Part shown: one piece after another, positions 12,650 through 24,665 of the stretch | How positions within the stretch are numbered: position 1 is the stretch's first letter | Layout of the letters: every line of letters begins with the position of its first letter | Source: Vermamoeba vermiformis | Taxonomy: Eukaryota; Tubulinea; Echinamoebida | Assembly: GCA_045837725.1 (NCBI GenBank) | Contig: JBEWZL010000203.1 | Location: 55,617 to 119,616, forward strand | Direction: 5' to 3' | Length of the DNA stretch: 64,000 bases | Notes under the pieces: generated by a model | What the model was told of the DNA's origin: nothing | The model's input: the letters and a program-made list of their open reading frames with translations, nothing else | The model's database searches: none | Made by a program: the position numbers and the translations under genes

Positions 12650-14074
12650 TTATTTAGCACGAGGACCGTATCTCTTCTTCTTTTCTTCGAGATCGCGGCT
12701 CATCCACCAAAGGGCACCATCACTGTTGCCAGAAGAACCACCAGAACCACCGTAGGCAGAACCACCGTACTTCTTGCAAGCAATGCGGACGGCAGCTTCG
12801 GCAGTGATCAAAGCCTAAAAAAAGGAGTTAGATTCAGATTCGCAAAATCATTAGCTCAAAAACGTTCTATGTGCTCGATAAGATCCTTACCTTGTTCAAC
12901 TCTTCCTTAAGAGGGCTAGACTCGATTTGAGCAAGCATGTTCTTGGCACCAAGAGCCTTGACACCAGTACCTTGGGATTCGGCTTCAAGTCTGGCCTTTT
13001 CTTCTTCGTAAGCACGAATGCGCTTGTTGACCTCTTCGAGGGCCAAACGAGCCTTCTTGATTTCAGGGTGTTCATCACCGTGGTTCTAAAAGAAAAAAAA
13101 AAGAATTAATTCCGATCTCTCGTTGTAACGGTCAAAAATTAATTAATTAATTACCATGGAGCGGGTGCAGAAATCGGCAGGGTTGGCAACATCTTGGTAT
13201 TGGTACAACAAGTACTCCAAGAAAGAAACACGACCGTCGAAGTTAACGTCGACCTTCTCTCTCAATTCCTAATTGAAGGTAAAAATTAGAAACGCAGCCC
13301 AAAAAATTCAGAAAAAACAAATAACTACGTACTTGTTTTCTCTTGAGGGCAGTCATCATAGTGGGGATAGAGCGCTTGTAGCCATCCTTCCACTTGGCGT
13401 TCTTGGGCTCTTCGCAGAACTTGCAGAGTTGTTCATAGAAGTACAATCCAATATCGAAGTCGAGATCGTTACCCTCTTCGTATTTGTAGACCAAGGAGAT
13501 ACCCTTGAAGTGCATATCGGCGTACTTGATGGTTTCCCAAGCAACGCTAAGCAAAAGATACGTTAGTCTTATTTTCTACGCCGAGACACAAAATCAGGAA
13601 AATTGGATAAATATTATGCTAGTGGTACTATAACCCTGCTTTTAGTAAGGTAAGGAAAAAGAGGTTATTTCGAAATTTACCTGTAGATGAACTCGGCTTC
13701 ATCCTTAGCCTCAGGCCAGTAAGCGTTCAAGAAAGCGACGGCTTGTTGAGAGAAGGGCTTGGCGCAAACTTCGTTGAAGAACTTGAGGGCCTCAGCGTCC
13801 AACTTCTCAGTGAAAGAAGGAGCAGTCTTTTGTCCTAGTAATTATTTGGTCAGATTAACCGTTCAAAAAAAAAGATTTTCTCGTACAACGCGCAGTTCTC
13901 TCGTGTATTTTGACGAGTATTATTGGTGAGATATTTTATTGCGCTAACGCTCGAATCTTCGCGTTATTCGCTTTGTTTCAGATTGAAGGTAAATCTGCGA
14001 GACGAAAAATTTTGTAGGAGGTACATACTGTTGAGGGCTTCAAAGTCCTTAGGGGGTCTGGGTGATTCAGCCAT
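12650..14074 (-). CDS. abpB: 34-kDa calcium-regulated actin-bundling protein (ABP34)
   Basis: Four to six exons encoding MAESPRPPKDFEALN... to KKRYGPRAK-stop. The match to Dictyostelium ABP34 as I recall it is near identity over long blocks: SFTEKLDAEALKFF, FSQQAVAFLNAYW, WETIKYADMHFKGI, EEGNDLDFDIGLYFYEQL, REKVDVNFDGRVSFLEYLL, ADFCTRSMNHGDEHPEI, WWMSRDLEEKKKRYGP. The block VDVNFDGRVSFLE is the EF-hand-like loop. The family crosslinks F-actin into bundles when Ca2+ is low and is released by Ca2+, acting in the cortex and filopodia. It is the strongest phylogenetic marker in the window and is why I place the organism in or near Amoebozoa. Start chosen at 14074 because MAESPR fits the family N-terminus and the splice after it holds frame. 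Confidence 0.95.
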
Positions 14075-14509
14075 TGTAATGTGTTGTGGTGTGTTTAGAG
14101 AGGTGATAATAATAACCAAAAAAAAAAATCTTCGGCATAAAAATCTCGCTGTTTTGGAATCACAAAAAAAATCAATTTTCAGCTCGCAGTATGGACCAAT
14201 CAAAAAAGGCGCCGTTGAGCTGTTAATCTTCGATTGCCTAGATTTCCTTTCATATCTTTTCGAGTTAATAAGGCGATATAACGGGTATCAAGCCAATTTC
14301 CAAGCGTTACTGCGCTTAGAAAGTGGTTGAAGGATCTAGGGCAAATTGAACTTGAATCGCTTTCGTGTTGCTTGGAAAAAATATTAAAAAATATAATATC
14401 ATATCTTATGCTCAAATAATGCTGTTCAGAGAAAATTAGCGGATTGGCTGCCATAAAAATATTTTTGTGTTACACAGAATCTTTTTGCTTCTTTAGCCAG
14501 CGGTGAACC
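14075..14509. promoter_or_regulatory. Divergent intergenic region between abpB and the LeuRS-like gene
   Basis: About 435 bp between divergent start codons, with A-runs near 14119-14129 and 14164-14171. It is presumed to contain both promoters. I see no further gene or named motif. Confidence 0.35.
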
Positions 14510-17500
14510 ATGGAAAGCAATAATGCCGATAAGGTAAGTTAAGACACATACCAGTCATATTTGAGCTACTTACTTAACTGCCTGTTAGTTGTCCTGGACT
14601 GGCACGCACTCAAGAAAAGATTTTCTCACGAAGATTGAGGCGGAAATTCAGCAGTATTGGGAAAGAAAGAATATCTTCGACGTAGATGCAACAAAGACAG
14701 ACGATAGCGCGAGGAACAAAGTACATCCACAACTGACATCCAAGCGTCGCTGCTAACTTTTTAATTAGTATTACATCACTATTCCTCCAGTGATTGCCAG
14801 ACGGCCAACATATAGCGAGCTGACTCTATTCAGAGCTGAGGTTGGTTTTAAATCAATTTTACCAATTTAATTTATTAAGATTAATTCTTTCGAGACAGTT
14901 CATTGCAAGTTATCAACGATTGCGGGGTAAAAACGTCCTATTTACGCTCGGGTTTAACAAGGCCGGTATTGCGGTAAGCTATTGCCAGATTTTAAAATGA
15001 GTCCCAATCGGTTGGATTATACAGCCTTGGTTCGAGGATTATCTGAAGTGGCGAAATCAACAACAAACTCAAAATTCCGTCGAGAATAGCGAGAGTACTA
15101 CGACTGGATACAAATTGAAGTCAAAGGTCAAGGGTGCAGATTTCCAATGGATACCAGTTACATTGAAAAGCTATGGTCTAAATGACGAAGAAATATTAAC
15201 TTTGACCGAAGAACGATTGACTGAAGTGCTTATCGACAGATACAAGGTACAGCGGACCAACAGCTGCTTGTTGAAGGAATACTAATTGCTTCAATTAGAA
15301 ACAAATAAGAGCACTTGGCCTTAAAGTGGATCTACGCCGGTCGTTTTACTCGTGGAGTGCGCATTACGCTTCTTTCCTTAATTGGCAATTCACGAAATTG
15401 CGTCTTCATAATCTGCTTCTCATTGACGCACGGTAATTATGATCCTTTCTTTCATAATAGCAAGTCACTAATATATTCGTAGATACGGCCGATATTCTGC
15501 GAATCAGCGTTATTTTTTGACGTCGGATCAAGATCTGCTTCGTGGCGAAGGAGAATTGCCAACAAAATACGCGGCCGTCAAACAATTGTTGGTAGAGCCT
15601 TATCCACTTATTATCAGAGAATACGAAGGACAGTTTCCAATCTATTTATTGACTTCTCATAGTCGAGCTGGAATTGCCGTTTATGGTCAGACAAACATTT
15701 TTGTCCTGCCCGAAGACGAGTATGGATTATACGAGTTTAAGAATGACCTAATATTAATATGCTCGGCGTATGCGGCTAAAAGTATGTCAAGAAAAGGATA
15801 TCGAGAGAAATGATAGACTAATTTTATCGCAGATCTGGCTCACCAAGGTTGGAGCACGGAACATGGAGTAGTCAAATGTCTGAAAAGTTTTTACGGTGCC
15901 CAACTGATCGGAGCAAAGGCCGAGACGGTATTTTCCAATCACAAGCAAGTTTACGTGTGGCCAGCTGTTCAAAATGACGCGTGGAAATGGGTCCACACAG
16001 GCCTCTTAATCTCGTGTCCATCGATCAGCTACGCAGATTGCTATTCATGGAAGTGCTTAAGAGAAAGAGAAGAGTTTAGAAAGCAATATGGCTTGGATAA
16101 CAGCCAAGTCATGCCCTTCGACGCGTTGGATCTCGCAACTTCTCGAGACAGAGGCCTTCTGCGAGATTTGAATTTGAACACGTTGAAGGAGATTATATCT
16201 CGAGGCTATTCGATACAATACTGCCTCGACATAATTGTTGAGGGTGACTATACACCGTTGGTTGACATCGAAGGCTTCCGTACGAAGTAAGATCCGGATC
16301 TCCTTCGAGTATCCGTATATTGATTGTTTATAAAGCGACTATGCCTTTTTGAAGAAGAAAGAAGAGGAGATGTTGAATTCAGGACTCGCTATCGCATATC
16401 ATTCAACTGCGAGAGTAAGCAGCTTGATGAACCAATCATCTTTTAACCCTTTTTTCCTTATTAGGAAGTCGTGCTGCGTACTGGCGAGAAATGCGTTGTT
16501 TCAAGCACTCCTGTTAATTTAATCAACTATAGAGACGAAAACTGGTCTACTCGTGCGGGACTGTAAGCATTTAAACATTCGTATATCATTAACGGAGTTA
16601 GACTTAATCATATTCGTACAGCTGTATGGATAAGATAAATCTCGGAAAGAACGAGAGAAATTTATTAGAGGCAGCGTGGTATGGCACGGTAAGTCTCTAG
16701 TTAGTTTGAATTAAGTTATAATGTAATTTTGAATGCAGCCTGCATTTGAATTCTTTCGGCACCGAAATTTCGACAGTTTGGCACTGCACGAAGCCGACAA
16801 AATCGATTTGACGCCATCTTCCACGCTGTGCTCGGCCTTCTCAGCAATTAGCCATATACTTTTACGGTATAACATTGATCCTAAGGATTTGACTTATGAC
16901 GTAAGTAACGAGTACACGAGGTTCATTTTACCATACAATTTTTTGACGTTGTTTTATTTAAGGTCTATGAATATGTATTCGGTAGTATAGAGAGTGTAAG
17001 CAATTCATCTATTACTAAGGACGTGTTGGACGAGTTGCGAAGAGAGTTCAAGTACTGGATGCCGGTGGATATCGAAGTTTTAACGAACAGCAATATCAGA
17101 ACTGTTGGCCTATATGGCATATTTGATAGCATAGAGTTATTGGGCGAAGAATACTATCCTAGGGCATATTATGAGGCACCTGCGAAGTTTAAAGGAATGT
17201 ACCGGTTTAATGAAGAACGTCCGCACAGTTTTCTGCCAAATTATCCAGCAGACGTTGCAAGACTTGTATTATCAGCGACTATGGAGCAAGAAGAAGCAAC
17301 TTGCGAGCAAAACGATTGCGATACTGGTATTATTCAGTTGACGAAAGAATTCGCTTGGATCCAACAAGTCTATGGTTCCGAACAACTAACGGACAGTGAA
17401 GATACGACAGAATTCGCCGAACTATTATTTTCTACCCAAATTAACAAAGCTATAATCGGGGCAACTGAGGCTTGGGAAAAGTAAGCTCCGGATGCTTTAT

Positions 17501-18490
17501 ATTATATTTATCATGGGATTTCTAACCGATTATTCGTATAATAGTAACAGAACAGCTATTGCCGTCAAAGAAGGCTTTTATCAATTAATGAATTATCGCA
17601 ATAATTACAGAAGTTTTTGCGAATCCGCTGGCAGACCTATGAACAAGTCTCTTATTCATCGTTATGTACGAACATTATTGATAATGTTGAGCCCTATATG
17701 CCCTCACATAACGGAGTACGCATGGCTGAATGTTATGAAAGAAGAGGACAGTATTTTGAAGGCAAAGTGGCCAGATGCAGATCCGGTCGACGAAGAGGTT
17801 CTACTGATTGACGAATACTTAACTTCATTAGTATCTACTGCACACGCTCGCAAGAAATTGTTTTTTCAGAAACGGGTACTTGCCTAGTCTCATGTAACGG
17901 CGGATCTTACCTTAATAACAAAATCTTTAGGTGCCCAAAAGAAATCCTGGTATATTAGAGAATGCCTTCATTCTAGTAACAACCAAATATCAAGGAGTAT
18001 GCGCGGATGCATTGAAAGCTTATTACGATTACATTACTGAGGTACGATCCCGATCTTAGATGTGTTTCGAATTCTGACAATCTGCTCTTAGTATCCTCAT
18101 GAATTTCCTTTGGAAGAACGCGATGCAATTAACAAATTAGTATCGAGAGATCCAACCCTTTCTAATCAAAAAGGAAAAGCAGTCCAATTCCTTCAGCGAC
18201 TCAAAGGCCGGATCACTTGGACGCCAGGCAGTTCTTTAGTGATTACCGAAGAATACTCATTCAACGAAAAGAAGATATTGGAAACTTACAAGAAGTATTT
18301 AGCAGCGTAAGTACTTCGTCTTTATATTCACTGAAACGCGGATCTAACCCGCTTGTTGTTACGCAGCAAATTTGGTGTTAAACAAGTTACAATATTGGAA
18401 TATAGTCCAGAATATCGATACGAAGGTGTATCACAGCCGTATGCCCCTGCGATAATATTCAACGACAATCCAGTGCCAAAGCAACAGTAA
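14510..18490 (+). CDS. Leucyl-tRNA synthetase-like pseudoenzyme (cytosolic LeuRS paralogue lacking HIGH and KMSKS)
   Basis: About 17 exons, MESNNADKLSWTGTHSRKDF to NDNPVPKQQ. It is collinear with eukaryotic cytosolic LeuRS from end to end: IEAEIQQYWER, EFIASYQRLRGKNVLFTLGFNKAGI, ADFQWIPVTLKSYGLNDEEI, LGLKVDLRRSFYSW, the editing-domain region YLLTSHSRAGIAVYGQTNIF, DELRREFKYWMPVDIEV, and the anticodon-binding domain LLIMLSPICPHITEYAW. Key catalytic elements are gone. Where LeuRS has its HLGH motif this protein reads IPPVIARRPTYSELTLF. The SGKDL block reads LTNSNIR, and the KMSKS loop is replaced by FNEERPHSFLPNYPADVARL. The editing-site Thr-rich and GTGVV segments are also altered. It therefore probably cannot make leucyl-adenylate. 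It may be a regulatory paralogue (LeuRS has a known leucine-sensing role toward TORC1), which is inference. Splicing is clean and no internal stop is seen. Confidence 0.88.
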
Positions 18491-18559
18491 CTCCAGTGTT
18501 GCAGCAATTGATGTGATATAAAAACACAAGTTTTAATTTTACAAGCGATATTATAATTA

Positions 18560-21246
18560 TTAATGTATTAGGACAGTGTAGCATAGGAGGCCAAGGATTG
18601 CTATAACGTCGTCAAAAATATTCGACGCCTTGCTGACGATAGAGCGAGGAGTTGATTGGCCAGTAGGAGAAGTACTTATCGGTGTATTAATTGGTTCAGG
18701 AATCGATGCTAAAGGAAAAAGTAAGTCAAAATTCTACGAATTTTTTTTCTCTCTTACCACAGGTGCTGTTTGCGCACAAGATTGCTCAAACAATCAGCGT
18801 TCCGTAAGCACGATGCATCAACAGAACACGTAGCGCCACACACGCCACCGCAATCTACATCGGTTTCGTTTTGATTCATGATATTGTCCGTGCAACTCGG
18901 TGCTGCAAAAGTACCAGATCAGATCAGATCCACCTCACAATTTTTGTTTCAAACGTACCTGTACATAAGCCAGCAACGCACAAATCTGTTTCACAGTCTG
19001 TATTATTAAGGCAGTGCTTGTCAATAGCGTACTTAGGACACGTGTTGCCGCCACAATCGACATCTGTTTCATCGCCGTCCGCAAGGCTGTCAGAGCACGT
19101 GGCCGCTTCTAGCGATGGTAATAGCGGTAAGTCAATCAAGATCTATAATAACTCAATGTTCTTATGTACTCACCACAGGTGTTATTTTCACATCGTCGTG
19201 ACGCACAATCGCCGTGCACGAGACAGTTCATGCCGATCAAACACGTGGCACCACAAACACCACCACAATCAGTCGCCGTCTCGTTTTGGTTCTTGACATT
19301 GTCAAAGCAAGTAGGAGCTTCTATTTTTGGAAAAGATTATTGTCGAGTAACCATTCATTTTCAAGTGTTGTGACAAACTTACGACAAATGGTGTGATCGA
19401 GACAAACTCCCGAGCTACAATCACTATCGAACATACAAGAGCTGCCTGTAGCACATTTGTTCACCGCACTGCATTTGCCTCCACAATCAACGTCTGTTTC
19501 GTCTTGATTTTTGAATCCGTCATAGCATGAAGGGGTTGCTGCGCGTGAGATTTATCAGTCAATATCTAAATATGACTATAGAGATGAAGTTAATTACTTA
19601 CAGCAATAGCCATTCGGATTGCAATACGAGCTGTTGCAGTAATAAAATGTCGTGCAGTGTTTGCCGTCTGCACAAAGGGGACAGTAATTGCCACAATCAA
19701 CGTCCATTTCGTATTCGTTTTTCCATCCATCTGTGCACGAGGGGACCGCTAAACAATAAGGTAAGTCACAGCTGTTTTGGCGGTAACAGAGCTGGGCTGG
19801 ATTTCGCTTAAATGGTACTTACAGCACTTGCCCAAGGGATTGCAATACTTGCTCACGCAATCAGTATCTGCCAGACATGTCTTGGCGTCAGTACATTTGT
19901 TCGCGCTGCAAGTGTTGCCACCGCAGTCTACGTCAGTTTCGTCTTGGTTCTTAAAACCGTCAGAGCACGTGGGTGTTACTGTCAATTTCCAATGATTAGT
20001 AGGCGGCAAGCGGAGTTAAAATTTCCATATTTGAACCTACCACAAATGTTGCTCGCGTTACACCACTTGTTCGTACAGTCAGCATCGATGTTGCAGCCCT
20101 TCGTGTCAGCACAAGTTGCGCAACTGAATCCACCGCAGTCAACATCGGATTCGTCTTGGTTCTGCACTGAATCACTGCAGTTTGCCAGGGGTGATCGAAT
20201 GTAAACTACGTCATGGACCAACGATCCTACGTAGGATTTGACAGTTGTCAGAGTTGTGAAGGCGGATCCGGTGTCCTCGCAACTGTACAACTTTTCACGT
20301 GATGTGAAGTATACCATGCGCTTGCTATTAATATCAAAAGCTGTCACGCCCAAGGCGCCGTTGGGCACTGTAATGATGAATTTGTTCCAAGCACTTCCGA
20401 CTTTAGTCATTTTGAACAACGACGTCGCAACATCCTCGCTCGTGCCGTAGATCTCGCTCGCCGAGTAAACAAACCAAGATTTAGATTGGGCAGGTACGTC
20501 CGCTTGACTGAGCACTGTCGTAATAGTAGGCGTGGTCGTGAGTGATGTTGGAGCTCCCCCATCGACTGTGGCAACAAACGGATTCGAAGAGTTACCGCCA
20601 ACGTAAAAGGCATTGCTGACCATTTGAGCTTTGAATATGGGTATATTTCCAGCGTTAATTGAGTTATTTTTTAAGGCAGGTCCAGTTGTGCCACGAGTAG
20701 TGAAAGCTAATCCAGAGTGAGTTCCGATCCAAACATTTCTGCCATCAATGAGAGCACTCGTCGCCAAACTATCAGTTAACGTAGTCACAGTAGTAGTATC
20801 GAGCGTGCCATCAGATTTAAGCGCAATAGCTTGAAACGGAGTTGTGGATGTCGGAGTTGATCCTTGGTTCGGCTTGCAAGCAAAGCTAGCAGCAACGGTG
20901 TAGTCTTGATTGTATACTATAGACCCAGCATAGTAGTCGTTAAGATAGCATGAGCTGTGCTCAACCGTTAAATTCGAATTTTTTTATTTTTGAATTTATT
21001 TACTAACACTTACGGATCGAGCGTTTGAACTGGAGTGCCATCAATATTAATTTCCTCAATATATACTGGATTCCAAGCGCCTTGTGTGCCTAAAATCATG
21101 ATATTAGTTGATTCAATACGGCTCAAGAATTCAGATTTGTAGTTACCTTGAGACCTAATGACAAGCAAATTTCCTGCGGTTAATCCCGCGGAGGAAGCCA
21201 AAGCTAACAAATTGGCAATTGTCAGGATTACAGCGAGTCCTTTCAT
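18560..21246 (-). CDS. Secreted Cys-repeat protein with seven DETDVDCGG modules and possible GPI tail
   Basis: Starts MKGLAVILTIANLLALASSAG (signal peptide). A region of about 300 residues follows with blade-like strands (NPVYIEEINIDGTPVQTLD; LATSALIDGRNVWIGTHSG; NGALGVTAFDINSKRMVYF), resembling secreted bacterial/amoebal proteins with repeated LVVYRVG-type modules. Then come seven ~48-residue cysteine modules, one per exon, built around DETDVDCGG (near 20150, 19940, 19710, 19490, 19260, 19060 and 18860). The last exon (about 18560-18720) encodes a Ser/Thr/Pro stalk and a hydrophobic end, DDVIAILGLLCYTVLIH, which looks like a GPI-attachment signal. Module 7 shows an apparent one-base shift around 18785-18800 relative to the others; unshifted, the frame ends at KQHLW-stop near 18738. 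It is either a sequence error or a shortened, non-anchored form. Likely a cell-surface or matrix adhesion-type protein; function not known. Confidence 0.7.
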
Positions 21247-21682
21247 TGTTATTGTTGTGCTTTGGATGAATAAAATGAAAAAATTATGTTGGCGGCTTTT
21301 TTTTTTAACCAAAAACAGTAATCGCGATGAAATACCAAAATAGACGACTAATTTCTACGAATAATGCACTATCATATCGTAGAAAAGCGTGTCATGTTAC
21401 AACTAAGCCTGATATGGTCAAGGATTTGTGGATGTGGATGAATTTATGAGTAGATCGTCATGAAGCGTATTTTATCAGCATGATGTACTATATAGTACAA
21501 ATTTTTCCGTTTGACTTACATCTTTGGTGCTGTTTTGAATTTTTGAAAAGTTTGGCGGTTCAGATGTGCTTCACTGTCGTTGCCAGACCTCATCTCCAGC
21601 AGTAATTGTTATACTACTACTCCGATCAGAGATTGCACGAGCAAATAATAAGCCGATTTTTCCGTTCATGAACGCCTTCTAA
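21247..21682. promoter_or_regulatory. Intergenic region upstream of the Cys-repeat gene
   Basis: About 435 bp between the Cys-repeat gene start and the ERCC8 stop, both on minus. Presumably the Cys-repeat promoter and the ERCC8 3' region. I see no gene here. Confidence 0.3.
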
Positions 21683-23904
21683 CTAATTTCCTTCTTCTGC
21701 ACTGCTGTCCCAAAAATCGTTGTCTTCCTCTTCGTCCTGAAAAATTGAGCATGTTAGTGATGAAATACTAATAGCAAATTATATTATATATTATACTATA
21801 ATATACGTAATATAAAATAATATTGACGGAAACACAGGAAGCTCGTCATACGACGTACCATTTTCTCTTTTTGTTCCTCGATTTCATCTATTGTCGGACT
21901 CCAACAAATAATGTGTTCATCATTGCCACCGCTATATAGTTCCTAGAAATACAAAAATGGATTAATTAGCCATTCTTGCGCGCTTAAATGGAGCTTTGTA
22001 GCGTAACCAAAAACACATCCAGATCTTGGAGCGATGAGAATCGAAACGATCGAACGAATTAATATTGATATGAAATGCATCTTACCTGAATGACGGGATG
22101 ATAAACGCAAGTATTCACAGTCTCAAAATGACCGCGCAACGTGTTGACCAGTTTTCCAGTCAATATTTCAAAGACTTGTATGTTATTGCCACTAGGATGA
22201 TATAATAGCCTTCCATTGCTCGATATTGCCATTTGATTGCCACGCTTGGCGTTGTTCTTGATGCCAGGATAATTTACCTAAATAGGCAATTAAGCCGTTA
22301 GATCCGTTCGTACATACAACGAATAAGACCATTCAAAGTAACCTACCAAAGTATTGATAGCTTTATCAACATCCCACTGACGAATCTTATTATCATTTCC
22401 TAATAAGGCAATGTTAGTTACAGTTATTGTTGTACCTGTAATGACATTTGGCACGTGTCATTCACATTTTTTCACAGCGTCAACATCAAGCCAAATCAAA
22501 AAGTGCCGTATTGTATGGACGCTGAATCTTACCGGATGACAACAATCTCCCACCATCAGTGGTGAACATGATGCTCGTGATCGGTCCATCATGTGCTTTA
22601 GCTGCAATTTGATTGCTCGTTTTCAATCGTTTGAGCGGTGGTTCTTTGTCATCGCGTCGCAGAGTGCTGTGTGCGTGCTGATTGAACGAAGTCAAACAGC
22701 CTGACCGTCGAATATCCCACATTTTCAACGTGCCGTCCATGCTGCTAGAGGCAAGGTGGAACTCGTTGCCTGGTCTCCATGCTGTACTCAACACTGCCTC
22801 TCTATGGCCTAAAAAAGGAAATACTTCGTTTAGGTCTCTGTGAGCGAAATGATCGCAAAGTCATCGGTCTACAAATGTTTCACGCAAAAGTATATTTGTG
22901 ACGATTTTTTTGTGTAATAATATGGATCAATTCGAAGTTACCTAATAGAGTGTGCGTAGCGTAGCCAAGTCTCAAATCAACGAGTTGAACCTTTTGATCC
23001 GCACTTGCAACTACATTTATAAATGTCAGATCGTTTAATAGCGTATCAACAAGGGGTTTATTAGGTAATAAATAGTGGCAAAGATTAGTTCAGTGAAACA
23101 CTTACCAGCGACTAAATTATGTGTCGAGGCCCATCGTGACATCGTGACACCGTAAACGATTTCACTGATGAATATCGAATGAACGACCTATTATCGATAT
23201 ATAAAAATATGGTTATAATGAATTACAATAGTATTTTCTTACAGCAAGTTCGTTCGTGTCCCAAATTTTGACCATTTTGTCAAACCCTCCAGACACAAAC
23301 ATGCCAGTGTCGAATGGGTACCAAGTTACCGATGATACGCCGTGTGTGTGATGTTTAACAGCGTTTGCTTTTCTAAATTAGGAAATTTTTAAGCCAAGTT
23401 TAGGTTGGTTGATCCAGATCGAAAATGACAGCTTACGTTACTTCAACAAGTGGCTTAAATTCTACTCGTTCCATGCCTAATGTTTTCTCCATATCATATA
23501 AGGATATTGTGGAGTCTGCAAATCCGGCTAATAAACTTAATTTTGAAAAGTTAGAAAAATTTCGCGAGGTAGATCGAGACTTACTATCGATGGTCACTCA
23601 AGTCAAAGTTAAGAGCATTGACACTTCCATGTTTAGTGCGTTCGAAGTCTTTTTTTCTGCTAATATCTATTGTATACGTCCTACAATAATAAATTAATTC
23701 CTGGCTTGATCTCGAAAATTAATTTAAAAATTATCCTTGCTTAATTAAGAAGCTTTCATATCGATGGATGTAAATGATTATTCGTACTTATTATAATGAT
23801 ACCAATGGTAATTTTTTAGCAAGTTACCTCTTTAAATTTTCTCGATCAGCGACTAGGTGCGGATGTATCGCCCCAAATTCTCGCAAATGCAGAAATTGGA
23901 GCAT
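21683..23904 (-). CDS. ercc8: DNA excision repair protein ERCC8 / CSA, WD40 protein
   Basis: Seven to nine exons. Start chosen at 23904 because [26 protein letters not shown] parallels the human CSA N-terminus and splices on to [23 protein letters not shown] repeats follow: [149 protein letters not shown]. The acidic C-terminus ends [11 protein letters not shown], as in human CSA (DAWSSSDEEG). CSA is the substrate receptor of a CUL4-DDB1 ubiquitin ligase in transcription-coupled nucleotide excision repair, acting in the nucleus on stalled RNA polymerase II with CSB. Length and motif order fit the family; nothing key looks missing. Confidence 0.9.
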
Positions 23905-24665
23905 TTAAAATGGCTTCACGTGATCCAACCTATGTAGCAGTGCCTCTTGTGTTGTGCTTACGTCAAGCAGGAAAATTGTCACACTTTGAAACCGGTCAAA
24001 CAACAAAGCCAATGGAACTCTTCGCCAACTCTTCTCCGTGAATGAATAGACGTTTATTATTAATATAAGAAGGCATAATTTAAGTGGATTGACGGTTGCA
24101 GCGAGCAAAAAAGTGAGATGAAGAACGCGCTGTAGTTACAGGCAAGAATATTTTACTCTACAAATATTCCAGAAATTTTGTAATTATTAGTTGCATATTT
24201 TGAACATATCACGGGATTTTTGACAGCATTGATTACGAAATTATAAATCGAAAAAAATTAATTGCGCGAAGAATGATATCATTTTTAATGCTTTATTTAG
24301 CAGCCTCAGGTAGAATGTGATATTTTGATTTAAGGTCACGATACTTTTGTCTCAAATTGGGGTAGGTTGGTGCACTCTAACCCTTACCACGATCCGGCTC
24401 TAACGATGATTTAAATATTCTTAGGAGTGCTTGCGCAGTTAATTTCCTAATATAATGCTTTAGTGATGCTCCAGTCCAGTTGATTATGTAGACAATTGAA
24501 TCACACAGTTGACAAGTACCTGAATTTGCCTCGGAGGAACAAGGCAACCGTTCTTTTTTCCAGGGCCTGGTCTTTTCGAAGGTTCGAGGTTATTCCATTT
24601 GAAAATTATTTAGCCGAACAAAATTACAGCGCAGTCTTTTCGAGAATCAAAGTTGATCTGTCAAG
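23905..24665. promoter_or_regulatory. Divergent intergenic region between ERCC8 and the kexin-like gene
   Basis: About 760 bp between divergent start codons. There are open plus-strand stretches near 23817-24040, but they lie opposite ERCC8 exon 1 or lack a convincing start, so I do not call a gene. A 60-codon open stretch directly upstream of the protease start (24496-24678) overlaps its ATG and may be a leader ORF or chance. Confidence 0.35.

Noticed and set aside
23790-24050. Plus-strand open stretch with acceptor-like site ([14 protein letters not shown]...)
   Set aside because: It overlaps antisense to ERCC8 exon 1, whose start matches the family, and has no upstream exon or start.
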